16,184 nt of DNA from Pseudomonadota bacterium (GTDB lineage: Bacteria > Myxococcota > Myxococcia > Myxococcales > Myxococcaceae), in NCBI GenBank assembly GCA_023424585.1, contig JAFADT010000991.1, positions 1 through 16,184 of the forward strand, read 5' to 3'. Of the stretch, positions 1 to 6,130 are shown piece by piece (positions within the stretch are counted from its first letter, which is position 1; each line of letters opens with the position of its first letter). The translations under genes were made by a program, and so were the position numbers. A model generated the notes under the pieces. It was not told where the DNA came from. It saw only the letters and a program-made list of their open reading frames with translations, and made no database searches.

Positions 1-611
1 ACCGTGACGGGGGCCGCGGCCGGCCGCGCCGCGGCGGGCGCCACCGCCGACGTGCCGCGGAAGGGCGTGCCGCCCGCGGCGGTCTGCTGCTCCGCGAGGT
101 ACTCCGAGGCGAGCTTCGGCTCGTTGATGGGACGCCGGCCGGCGAGCTCTTCGATCTCCTCGAAGTCCATGTCGTCGATTTCTTCCGGCAGCTCCACCAC
201 GCCCTTCTGGCCCGCGCTGGCGCCCGGCTTCTTCTTCTCCGCGCGGCGGCGGGCCTTGGCCAGGTCGCGGCGGTAGGTGCCGTCTTCAATCTCCTGGAGC
301 GTGCGCGTCCACAGCCGCTCGTAGGTGAGGAACTTGTTGTGGAGGCTCTGCACGCGGAACTTCACCGCCGTGCTGCGGACGAAGGCCCCCTTGAGCTTCA
401 TCATCCGCTTCTTCAGGTCCTCATGCGCGCGGATGGGCGCCTGGCGCTCCATGCCCATGAAGTACTGCTCGTAGCTGTTGCGCAGCTCCGCGATCGCCGC
501 TTCCAGCTCTTCACATTCGTGAAGGGCGGCTTCGCTGGAGGAGCTGGCGTCCTGCTGCGCGGGCCGGCCCCCGCTCTTGGCGGAGGACCGGGCGTTGTCG
601 GGCGGCGGCAT
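1..611 (-). CDS. Charged helix-rich protein of unknown function (partial, C-terminus outside window)
   Basis: At least 203 residues are visible and the frame stays open to the window edge, so the C-terminus is missing. I do not recognise the family with confidence. After a Ser/Ala-rich disordered start (residues 1-28) comes a probable coiled-coil helix (about 31-60), then a conserved-looking basic and aromatic helical block (about 66-125, with FRVQSLHNKFLTYERLW and a run of Arg/Lys). An acidic stretch (140-156) and an Ala/Pro-rich tail follow. There is no signal peptide or membrane segment, so it should be cytoplasmic. It starts 39 bases after the lgt stop on the same strand and is probably cotranscribed with lgt and the lspA pair. 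The ATG is the only nearby in-frame start, but the ribosome site is poor (AGGA sits too close). Its presence in the operon does not by itself imply a role in lipoprotein maturation. Confidence 0.7.
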   Translation of the reverse strand, partial: MPPPDNARSSAKSGGRPAQQDASSSSEAALHECEELEAAIAELRNSYEQYFMGMERQAPIRAHEDLKKRMMKLKGAFVRSTAVKFRVQSLHNKFLTYERLWTRTLQEIEDGTYRRDLAKARRRAEKKKPGASAGQKGVVELPEEIDDMDFEEIEELAGRRPINEPKLASEYLAEQQTAAGGTPFRGTSAVAPAAARPAAAPVT

Positions 612-650
612 GTCCTGGGAGTGTCCCCAACCCGGGCGCGGCTCGCAACC

Positions 651-1952
651 TCAGGCCGCCGACGGGGTGGGCCCCAGGCCAGCGGCCGCACCCGCCGGTC
701 GGTGGCTGGCCATCAGCAGCGCACCGAAGGTGAACATGCACAGGGAGATGAACTGGCTGGTGGACACGTTGTACCAGGCCTCCAGGGGCACCGCCCCGGC
801 CAGCCCCTGGGCCCCCAGGGACTCCAGCAGGCCGTGCAGGGTGCCGCGCTCCACGTCGCCCCGGAACAGCTCCACCGTCGTCCGCAGGACGGCGTAGGCC
901 ATCAGCCACAGCGCAAAGATGTGCCCGTGGAAGCGGCGGAAGCGGCGCGCGTACAGGAGCGCCACGAAGAGCACCAGCTGCCCCACCGACTCGAAGAGCT
1001 GCGTGGGGTACACCGGCAACGTGGTGCCGTGCCGGGCCACCCAGTCGGAGATGCGCACCGCGCCCGGCGCCCACTCGTGGAGCACCTGCCCGGTCGCCTC
1101 CACCACGAAGCGGTCATCCCCGGCCTGCGAGCCATACGCCAGGCTGGACGCGCCCCCCAGCCGGCCGAGCAGATCCTGCGCCACCCCGGCGCCCGGGAAC
1201 GTGACGCCCGTGTGCGAGTGGCTCCCGGCCATGTCGCCCCAGCAGCACCCGGCGGAGAAGCACCCCAGGCGCCCCAGGCACTGCCCCAGCGACACGGTGG
1301 GGATGCACACGTCGGCGAGCCGCAGGAAGTCCAGGTCGTGCTTGCGGGCGAAGAGGAACGCCGCCAGCCCCGCGCCAATCAGGCCGCCGTAGAACACCAG
1401 CCCGCCGCCCAGGGAGAAGGCCTGCGTCCAGTCGCGCGCGTAGTCCTGCCAGTTCACCAGCACGAACAGCACGCGGCTGCCCACCAGCCCGCCCACCAGC
1501 ACCCAGAACGCCAGGTCCATCACCTGCTCGCGCTTCTTCGGCCCCTCCGTGTCCACCCAGCCCCGGCCCGGCACGAGCGTCACGCGGCGCCACTCGTCCT
1601 GCGCCAGCCGGCCCGCCACCGACACCGCGGTGATGAAGCCCGTGGCCAGGAGCACGCCGTAGGTGTGCAGGGGGATGCCCTCGCCGTGGCCGCCGGGGAA
1701 CGCGTCTGCGGGCAGCGCGAACTTCAGGCCGAAGTACGCGAGGAAGCCGCCCACCACCGCGAACCCCACCGCGCGCAGCAGCTTGTCCTGGAACGTCGCG
1801 GGCCCCTCCTTCCCCGTCTCCGCGTCCACCGGCCCCGGCGCGCCCTTCCAGCCGTTGACGGCGACGGAGGCCACCACCGCCACCGCGACGGCGTACAGCA
1901 GGAGCTGCATCCACAGCGTGGTGAAGGACAGGCGCAGCAGGACGGGGAGCAT
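651..1952 (-). CDS. lgt: Prolipoprotein diacylglyceryl transferase, long variant
   Basis: Lgt transfers the diacylglyceryl group of phosphatidylglycerol to the lipobox cysteine of prolipoproteins in the inner membrane, the first step of lipoprotein maturation. The protein is polytopic and 433 residues long, against roughly 260-300 for typical Lgt. The extra length is an N-terminal part with two hydrophobic segments (residues 1-32 and 60-80), plus an insert (about 241-312) after the signature. Family landmarks are YGGLIG at 188-193 (E. coli has HGGLIG), LGRLGCFSAGCCWG at 226-239 containing the catalytic-type Arg, YPTQLFES at 315-322, and RTTVELFRGD at 357-366 with the second essential Arg region. 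The GCF..GCC form of the signature is a recognisable divergent subtype. A GAGAGG ribosome site lies 6 bases before the ATG. It follows lspA-1 by 84 bases, so all membrane steps up to signal-peptide cleavage are encoded together. Confidence 0.93.
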   Translation of the reverse strand: MLPVLLRLSFTTLWMQLLLYAVAVAVVASVAVNGWKGAPGPVDAETGKEGPATFQDKLLRAVGFAVVGGFLAYFGLKFALPADAFPGGHGEGIPLHTYGVLLATGFITAVSVAGRLAQDEWRRVTLVPGRGWVDTEGPKKREQVMDLAFWVLVGGLVGSRVLFVLVNWQDYARDWTQAFSLGGGLVFYGGLIGAGLAAFLFARKHDLDFLRLADVCIPTVSLGQCLGRLGCFSAGCCWGDMAGSHSHTGVTFPGAGVAQDLLGRLGGASSLAYGSQAGDDRFVVEATGQVLHEWAPGAVRISDWVARHGTTLPVYPTQLFESVGQLVLFVALLYARRFRRFHGHIFALWLMAYAVLRTTVELFRGDVERGTLHGLLESLGAQGLAGAVPLEAWYNVSTSQFISLCMFTFGALLMASHRPAGAAAGLGPTPSAA

Positions 1953-2036
1953 GGGGGACCTCTCGCCGGGCGGCCCGGACGAACGGCGGGGACAACCGGG
2001 ACGGGCGGGAGGGACATTCCCGGGCCCGTCACGCCA

Positions 2037-2651
2037 CTACGCGGCCTTCGCGGGCGCGGAGGCCTTGGGCTTCTCCTTGCGCACGAAGGCGTCCACCACG
2101 AGCATGCCCACGCCGATGCAGATGGCCATGTCCGCGACGTTGAACGACGGCCAGGCGGCCTTGTCGTACCAATGGGCCTCCAGGAAATCGATGACGAAGG
2201 CCCGCGCCACGCGGTCGATGTAGTTGCCCAGCGCGCCGCCCAGCACCAGCGGCAGGCCCCACAGCGCCCACGCCTCCGCGGGGTCCGTGCCGGACAGCTT
2301 CCGGAAGTAGAAGACGATGAGCACCACCGCGCCCAGGCTCACCAGGTGGAAGAGCGGGCCGCGCAGGTGGGGCGGCAGGTCGCGGAACATGCCCCACGCC
2401 GCGCCCGGGTTCTCCGCGTAGCGCAGGCGGAAGAAGTTCTCCGCCACCTCCACGTGCGTGCGCGGCTGGAAGTGCAGGCCGCGGAAGCCCGGGGCCTCCG
2501 CGGGTGAGTAGAACGCGCCCAGCCGCTCCGACAGCGTGGTGAGCCCATCGAAGCGGGTGGTGAGGTCGCGCACGACCAGGTACTTCGTCCACTGGTCCAG
2601 CACGATGACGCCCAGCGTGAGGGCGAGGAGGATGGCGTATTTGCGCGGCAC
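2037..2651 (-). CDS. lspA: Lipoprotein signal peptidase II, copy 1
   Basis: This is the aspartyl membrane protease that cuts the signal peptide from diacylglyceryl-prolipoproteins. It has 204 residues and four membrane segments. Family motifs are DQWTKYL at 19-25, ENPGAAWGMF at 80-89, GGALGNYIDR at 138-147 and FNVAD at 170-174; the catalytic aspartates are Asp146 and Asp174. It is longer than the usual 160-170 residues because of an insert (about 35-75) between the first helix and the ENPGAAWG motif, plus a Lys/Ala-rich tail. The start must be GTG: an in-frame TAA lies only three codons upstream and no ATG is available. No clear Shine-Dalgarno is visible, so translation may depend on coupling to lspA-2, whose stop is 32 bases upstream. 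Motifs are intact, so it is probably an active enzyme rather than a relic. Confidence 0.95.
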   Translation of the reverse strand: MPRKYAILLALTLGVIVLDQWTKYLVVRDLTTRFDGLTTLSERLGAFYSPAEAPGFRGLHFQPRTHVEVAENFFRLRYAENPGAAWGMFRDLPPHLRGPLFHLVSLGAVVLIVFYFRKLSGTDPAEAWALWGLPLVLGGALGNYIDRVARAFVIDFLEAHWYDKAAWPSFNVADMAICIGVGMLVVDAFVRKEKPKASAPAKAA

Positions 2652-2683
2652 GGGGAGGGCTTATACCAGCCCACCCCCGCGCG

Positions 2684-3313
2684 TCACGGCTGGGGGCTGC
2701 TGCCCTGGGGGAGCGGCGGGGTGGCCACGGCCTCCGGCCGGCGCAGCGAGTCCAGCAGCATCAGCGCCACGCCCACGCAGATGGCCGCGTCCGCCACGTT
2801 GAACGTGGGCCAGCGCATGCCCGGCTGGTTGCGCCAGTGCCAGTCGATGAAGTCGATGACGTAGCCCCGGATGAGCCGGTCCACGAAGTTGCCCAGCGCG
2901 CCGCCGGTGATGAGCGCCAGCGCCACGCGCACCACCTTCTGCGACGGCTCCGTGCGGCGGTACAGCACCAGGATGAACCCCAGCGCCGCCAGGCTCACCA
3001 CGTGGAAGAACGCCTTGCGCGCCGTCTCCGGCAGGGTGGAGAACATGCCCCACGCCGCCCCCGGGTTCTCCACGTAGCGGAAGTGCCAGTAGTCCTCGAT
3101 GAAGCGGTACGGCCGCGTGTTCTTGCGGAACACGCCCTCCACCGGAGGGTCGTTGTCCAGGTTCCGTTCGCTCAGGAAGCCGGACACGCGCGCGAGGCCC
3201 GTGCGCCCATCCAGCGCCTCCGTCAGCCGGGACACGGCCAGGTACTTGGTCACCTGATCCGCCGCCAGCACGGCGAGGACGACCACGAGGAGGAGGCGGA
3301 TGGAGGCTTTCAT
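2684..3313 (-). CDS. lspA: Lipoprotein signal peptidase II, copy 2 (first gene of operon)
   Basis: This is a second SPase II paralogue of 209 residues, directly upstream of the first. Motifs are DQVTKYL at 19-25, ENPGAAWGMF at 82-91, GGALGNFVDR at 137-146 and FNVAD at 171-175; the catalytic pair is Asp145 and Asp175. It shares with copy 1 an extended periplasmic insert (about 35-78), which suggests the pair arose by tandem duplication, although the inserts themselves differ clearly in sequence. The C-terminal tail is Pro/Ser-rich. Known background: Myxococcus xanthus carries several lspA paralogues, and SPase II is the target of its antibiotic myxovirescin (TA), so extra copies can matter for resistance. 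Nothing in this window belongs to such a biosynthetic cluster. A possible promoter lies at 3328-3355. Confidence 0.95.
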   Translation of the reverse strand: MKASIRLLLVVVLAVLAADQVTKYLAVSRLTEALDGRTGLARVSGFLSERNLDNDPPVEGVFRKNTRPYRFIEDYWHFRYVENPGAAWGMFSTLPETARKAFFHVVSLAALGFILVLYRRTEPSQKVVRVALALITGGALGNFVDRLIRGYVIDFIDWHWRNQPGMRWPTFNVADAAICVGVALMLLDSLRRPEAVATPPLPQGSSPQP

Positions 3314-3327
3314 GGGGTGCCCGAACC

Positions 3328-3355
3328 TCTATCGCGCCCCCGGGAGCCCTGACAA
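3328..3355 (-). promoter_or_regulatory. Candidate sigma-70-like promoter for the lspA-lspA-lgt operon
   Basis: On the minus strand TTGTCA (3355-3350, five of six matches to the -35 consensus) is followed after 16 bases by GATAGA (3333-3328, three of six at -10). It would start transcription shortly upstream of the lspA-2 ATG and give a very short leader. It lies in the 120-base gap shared with the divergent DUF1279 gene. The -10 box is weak, so this is a suggestion only. Confidence 0.35.
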
Positions 3356-3399
3356 CCCGGACCTGGGCCGCGGGTCGCCCGTCCGCCTGCCCTCGGCCT

Positions 3400-3421
3400 C
3401 CCGAAGGCTCCACGTTTCGGG
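3400..3421. other. Small inverted repeat in the divergent intergenic region
   Basis: CCCGAA (3400-3405) and TTCGGG (3416-3421) form a perfect 6-base inverted repeat with a 10-base spacer, ending 12 bases before the DUF1279-family start codon. It could be an operator or a small mRNA hairpin near the ribosome site. In GC-rich DNA a 6-base repeat can be chance. Confidence 0.2.
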
Positions 3422-3433
3422 CATGGTGCGCCC

Positions 3434-3817
3434 ATGGCGCCTGTTGAGCCCGACGTGAAGCCTTCCGCTCCCGACATTGCCCCACCCGAAACCACCACGC
3501 CGGCCCCGGCGGCGAAGCCGACGTTGATGGCGCGCTTCAAGGCGCTGCTCCTGGAGTACGGCCCGGTGGCCTTCGCCCTGTACTGGCTGAGCTTCGGCCT
3601 GTCGATGGTGGGCTTCTGGGCGGCCATCCGCGCCGGCTTCAAGCCCGAGGGCGTCGGAGCGCAGGCGGGGACATGGGGCGCGGCGTACGTGGCCACGCAG
3701 CTCATCAAGCCCTTGCGGCTGGGCGCGGTGTTCGTCCTGACGCCGCTGGTGGCCCGCATCCCGCCGGTGGCGCGCTTCCTGGAGCGCAACCGGCACAAGT
3801 GGAGCGACCTCCTCTGA
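3434..3817 (+). CDS. DUF1279 / FAM210-like small membrane protein
   Basis: This 127-residue protein has a Pro/Ala/Thr-rich N-terminus (1-30) followed by a DUF1279-like domain. The domain starts with an amphipathic helix (RFKALLLEYGPVA, about 34-46), a hydrophobic segment YWLSFGLSMVGFWAAI (50-65), and a second hydrophobic segment after the KPLRL motif (92-109) ending in a basic tail. This pattern is that of the family that includes eukaryotic mitochondrial FAM210A/B, whose bacterial role is unknown. It should be an inner-membrane protein. The ATG is the only start in frame near the domain, but no good Shine-Dalgarno precedes it. It is transcribed divergently from the lspA operon and converges on the lipoprotein nuclease gene. 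The family assignment rests on motif recognition alone. Confidence 0.8.
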   Translation: MAPVEPDVKPSAPDIAPPETTTPAPAAKPTLMARFKALLLEYGPVAFALYWLSFGLSMVGFWAAIRAGFKPEGVGAQAGTWGAAYVATQLIKPLRLGAVFVLTPLVARIPPVARFLERNRHKWSDLL

Positions 3818-3827
3818 GGAAACGGCG

Positions 3828-3863
3828 CGGGCCGGGCACCGGGGAGTCCCGATGACCGGCCCG
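3828..3863. terminator. Possible bidirectional terminator hairpin between convergent genes
   Basis: CGGGCCGG (3828-3835) and CCGGCCCG (3856-3863) are perfect 8-base inverted repeats. Inside the 20-base loop a smaller CGGG/CCCG stem can form around GAGT. The hairpin sits in the 66-base gap between the DUF1279 gene and the oppositely oriented lipoprotein gene. No U-run follows on either strand, so intrinsic termination is uncertain. Confidence 0.4.
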
Positions 3864-3883
3864 GGTTGCCTGCCGCGCGCCCG

Positions 3884-5092
3884 TTAGAAGTTGGGCGTGC
3901 GGAACGTCTTGATGACGCCCATGTGCTGCATGCTGGACGCGCCGCTGTCGCTGCTCAGGGCCGGGTAGATGTCCGAGATGGGCGTGTAGACGCGGCTGTC
4001 GAGCACCAGGCCGTTGTTGAAGGTGCTGGTCCCGACGACGGTGGGCACCTGGTACTGGCGCAGGTCGGAGTCCACGAGCACGTGGTCATAGGGCTTGCTG
4101 CGGCCGGCGTTGGTGCCCTCCTTGCCGTTCTTGTCGGCGGGGTGCGGGCCCGCGGTGTCGACCACCTGCTTGAAGGTGGTGAGGCACGCCTCGGAGCGGG
4201 AGTCGGTGTTGAAGTCACCGCCGATGGCCAGGTAGTCGCCCTCGGGGATGTTCGCCTGGATGTAGCCCACGAGCTGGGTGGCTTCCGCGTTGCGGTTGCT
4301 GGAGCTGGTGGTGAGCAGGTGGACGCTGATGGCCCAGAGGTCGCGCGGCCCGGGGATGTCGATGCGGGCCCAGGCGAAGTCGCGGTTGGAGACCTTGGCG
4401 TCCTTCCACTCGCCCGAGTCGATGATGGGGTAGCGGCTGATGATGCCGTTGGGGATCTGCGCGCCGGTCTCGCGGTAGTAGTAGAAGCCCGCGCCAATCA
4501 TGTCGACCATGGAGCGCATGTCCGCCGCCGAGTCCGACTTGTAGTTGAACTCCTGGATCATCACGATGTCGGGCTTCACGCCCTGCATCAGCCGGATGCC
4601 GTGGCCCGGGTCGTAGTCCTGGCCGTTGCCGCTGGAGAGGTTGGCGGCCATCAGGCGGATCTCCGTGTAGCCCGCGTCGGTATCCGACTCGCCGTCCGAG
4701 CCCGCGTCCGCGGATCCGCCGTCGGTCGGCGAGCCCGCGTCGGTGGAGGAACCGGCGTCGGTCAAGGAGCCCGCATCCTCGGCCGAGCCCGCGTCCGTCA
4801 CGGACCCGGCATCGGAGGAGGTGCCCGCATCCTCGGCCGAGCCCGCATCCACCTCCGTCCCCGCGTCCTCGGACGTGCCCGCGTCCACATCGGCTCCGGC
4901 GTCCTCGGAGGTGCCCGCGTCATCCGTGGGCAGCCCCGCGTCCTCGGAGGTGCCCGCGTCGGTGCGGGTCCCCGCATCGACGGTCGTCCCCGAGTCCGGA
5001 GGAGGAAGGGGCTCGTCACCCTCGCCGCAAGCGAGGGCCAGGAAGCCCAGCGCCAGGAAGGGGCGAAGGAACGGGGGGAGCTTCGATGCCAT
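3884..5092 (-). CDS. Endonuclease/exonuclease/phosphatase-fold lipoprotein with DAG-repeat linker
   Basis: This is a 402-residue exported lipoprotein. Residues 1-21 are a signal peptide with a lipobox ending ALAC, so Cys22 would be lipidated by the Lgt/LspA pathway. Residues 33-141 are an acidic low-complexity linker of hexads of the type (T/S)xxDAG. Residues 144-402 are a DNase I-like EEP domain. Visible metal and catalytic positions are Asn151 (AANLSS), Glu181 (IVMIQEF), His258 (ISVHLL), Asp293 and Asn295 (GGDFNTD), Asp336 (PYDHVLV) and His390. The usual final SDH is QHM here, which is a deviation. Substrate could be extracellular DNA, a phosphoester or a lipid; the sequence does not decide. 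I chose the ATG that opens the signal peptide. A longer reading from base 5278 would bury the lipobox and start upstream of the TATAAT promoter. Confidence 0.87.
   Translation of the reverse strand: MASKLPPFLRPFLALGFLALACGEGDEPLPPPDSGTTVDAGTRTDAGTSEDAGLPTDDAGTSEDAGADVDAGTSEDAGTEVDAGSAEDAGTSSDAGSVTDAGSAEDAGSLTDAGSSTDAGSPTDGGSADAGSDGESDTDAGYTEIRLMAANLSSGNGQDYDPGHGIRLMQGVKPDIVMIQEFNYKSDSAADMRSMVDMIGAGFYYYRETGAQIPNGIISRYPIIDSGEWKDAKVSNRDFAWARIDIPGPRDLWAISVHLLTTSSSNRNAEATQLVGYIQANIPEGDYLAIGGDFNTDSRSEACLTTFKQVVDTAGPHPADKNGKEGTNAGRSKPYDHVLVDSDLRQYQVPTVVGTSTFNNGLVLDSRVYTPISDIYPALSSDSGASSMQHMGVIKTFRTPNF
4670..4996 (-). repeat. Degenerate 18-bp tandem repeat coding for (T/S)xxDAG hexads
   Basis: About sixteen DAG-ending units (plus one DGG) lie in tandem inside the lipoprotein gene, mostly six residues (18 bases) apart, with TSEDAG and SAEDAG recurring. 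Some units are seven, five or ten residues long. The encoded linker is acidic and rich in Gly/Ala/Ser/Thr, as expected of a flexible spacer between the lipid anchor and the enzyme domain. Because 18 is a multiple of three, gain or loss of units would change linker length without breaking the frame. Confidence 0.85.
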
Positions 5093-5136
5093 ACAGGGCC
5101 TGGATCCTTGCTTCCGAGGGTGTCGAGGGGTGACCC

Positions 5137-5156
5137 GTCGGCTTCGGCGCGCCGAC
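5137..5156 (-). other. Hairpin in the leader of the lipoprotein gene
   Basis: GTCGGC (5137-5142) and GCCGAC (5151-5156) can pair across an 8-base loop. The element falls just inside the predicted transcript of the lipoprotein gene, close to the expected start of transcription. It could stabilise the mRNA 5' end; no further function is visible. Confidence 0.25.
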
Positions 5157-5165
5157 TGGCGCGCG

Positions 5166-5194
5166 ATTATAGAAGTTTGCAAGAAGGCTGTCCT
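5166..5194 (-). promoter_or_regulatory. Sigma-70-type promoter for the EEP lipoprotein gene
   Basis: On the minus strand AGGACA (5194-5189, four of six matches to TTGACA) is followed by a 17-base spacer and a perfect TATAAT (5171-5166). Transcription would start near 5159, giving a leader of about 65-70 bases before the signal-peptide ATG at 5092. This is the clearest housekeeping promoter in the window and supports the shorter start chosen for the lipoprotein. Confidence 0.6.
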
Positions 5195-5317
5195 CTGACG
5201 GCCCGTGAGGATCACGTCACTGCCTTTCAAGAATTCAAGAGCCGCACCGCGCCATAGCTGGGTAAGGCGGGGATTCAAAGAAAGACATCATGATCATCAG
5301 CGACGACGCAGCAGGAC

Positions 5318-5325
5318 GTGAGGAG
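5318..5325 (+). promoter_or_regulatory. Ribosome binding site deciding the Mut7-C gene start
   Basis: GTGAGGAG ends 6 bases before the ATG at 5332, a strong Shine-Dalgarno at good spacing. The alternative in-frame ATG at 5290, 14 codons upstream, has no comparable site, so the shorter protein is preferred. Confidence 0.7.
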
Positions 5326-5331
5326 TCCCGG

Positions 5332-6096
5332 ATGTCATCACGACAGCTCACGGTGCGGCTCCACGGCGTACTGAACGACTTCGTCGCACCGGAGCGCCGG
5401 GGACAGGCGTTCACGCACGTGCTGCAAGGCAGCCCGTCGGTGAAGGACCTCATCGAGTCACTGGGGCCGCCGCATCCGGAAGTGGACGTGGTGTGCGTGG
5501 ACGGCGAGCCGGTGGGCTTCGGGCATCGAGCGGAGGAGGGAACGCGCCTCGACGTGTATCCGGCGTTGGCTCCAGCGGCTGCGCGGGTCGCGCAGGAGGC
5601 GCGGGTGGGGCCGCCGCTCCCGGACATGCCGCGCTTCATCCTGGACGTGGGGTTGGGGCGGCTGTCGGGCTTCCTGCGGATGCTCGGCTTCGACACGCTC
5701 TGGCGCAACGACTACGCGGACGACCAGTTGGCGCGCCTGTCCCGCGACGAAGCGCGGGTGCTGCTCACGAGGGACCTGGGCGTGCTGAAGCGCTCGGAGG
5801 TGGTGCAAGGCTACTACCCGCGAGCGACCGACCCCGCGCACCAGCTGGTGGAGGTGGTGCGGAGGTATGGACTGACCTCGCGCATGCGGCCCTTCTCCCG
5901 GTGCATCGCATGCAACGCGCCGCTGTCCACCGCGACACCGGAAGAAGTGCAAGGCCGCGTCCCGGAAGGCGTGGCCCAGCGTCACCGCCATTTCCAACAG
6001 TGCCCTGGCTGCCAGCGCGTCTTCTGGCCCGGCACCCACCACGAACGCATGCAGAGCCTGGTGGAGACGCTGGGCAAGCTGGAACAGCCCGACTGA
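5332..6096 (+). CDS. Ubiquitin-like/Mut7-C RNase domain fusion protein
   Basis: This 254-residue cytoplasmic protein has two parts. Residues 5-80 look like the beta-grasp, ThiS/MoaD-like domain often fused to Mut7-C (VRLHGVLNDFV, then VDGEPVGFGHRAEEGTRLDVYP), without a terminal GG because it continues into the next domain. Residues 100-240 are a Mut7-C domain, a PIN-like fold thought to be an RNase. The segment RFILDVGLGRLSGFLRMLGFD (101-121) supplies Asp105 and Asp121, and LLTRDL (144-149) supplies Asp148. A zinc ribbon follows, with Cys191/Cys194 and Cys224/Cys227. All expected acidic and cysteine positions are present. It stands alone between a divergent and a convergent gene. RNase activity is inferred from the fold family; the RNA target is unknown. 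Confidence 0.9.
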   Translation: MSSRQLTVRLHGVLNDFVAPERRGQAFTHVLQGSPSVKDLIESLGPPHPEVDVVCVDGEPVGFGHRAEEGTRLDVYPALAPAAARVAQEARVGPPLPDMPRFILDVGLGRLSGFLRMLGFDTLWRNDYADDQLARLSRDEARVLLTRDLGVLKRSEVVQGYYPRATDPAHQLVEVVRRYGLTSRMRPFSRCIACNAPLSTATPEEVQGRVPEGVAQRHRHFQQCPGCQRVFWPGTHHERMQSLVETLGKLEQPD

Positions 6097-6123
6097 GTGG
6101 CATCCAAGAGGACTGTTCCAGCT
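6077..6123. terminator. Inverted repeat overlapping a stop codon, possible bidirectional terminator
   Basis: AGCTGGAACAG (6077-6087) and CTGTTCCAGCT (6113-6123) form an 11-base perfect inverted repeat with a 25-base spacer containing the Mut7-C gene stop. The two converging genes are only 34 bases apart, and the right arm ends 7 bases before the metalloprotease stop. A short T-rich ATTTA follows on the plus strand. The large loop is unusual for an intrinsic terminator, so a protein-binding site or chance is also possible. Confidence 0.4.
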
Positions 6124-6130
6124 CACACAT

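Noticed and set aside
339..2507. Plus-strand open frame of 722 codons
   Set aside because: It lies opposite lgt and lspA, whose motifs are certain. The translation is a His/Arg/Gln/Ala-rich low-complexity product typical of antisense frames in GC-rich DNA.
3310..3798. Minus-strand frame opposite the DUF1279 gene
   Set aside because: The plus-strand product has a recognised domain, while this one is composed of Arg/Gly/Pro-rich sequence without motifs.
3866..5257. Plus-strand open frame of 463 codons with VLGGARV-type repeats
   Set aside because: It is the antisense image of the DAG-repeat lipoprotein. The minus-strand reading has a signal peptide and EEP motifs.
5093..5278. 62-codon N-terminal extension of the EEP lipoprotein
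   Set aside because: It would place a lipoprotein signal peptide inside the protein, and it contains the TATAAT promoter.
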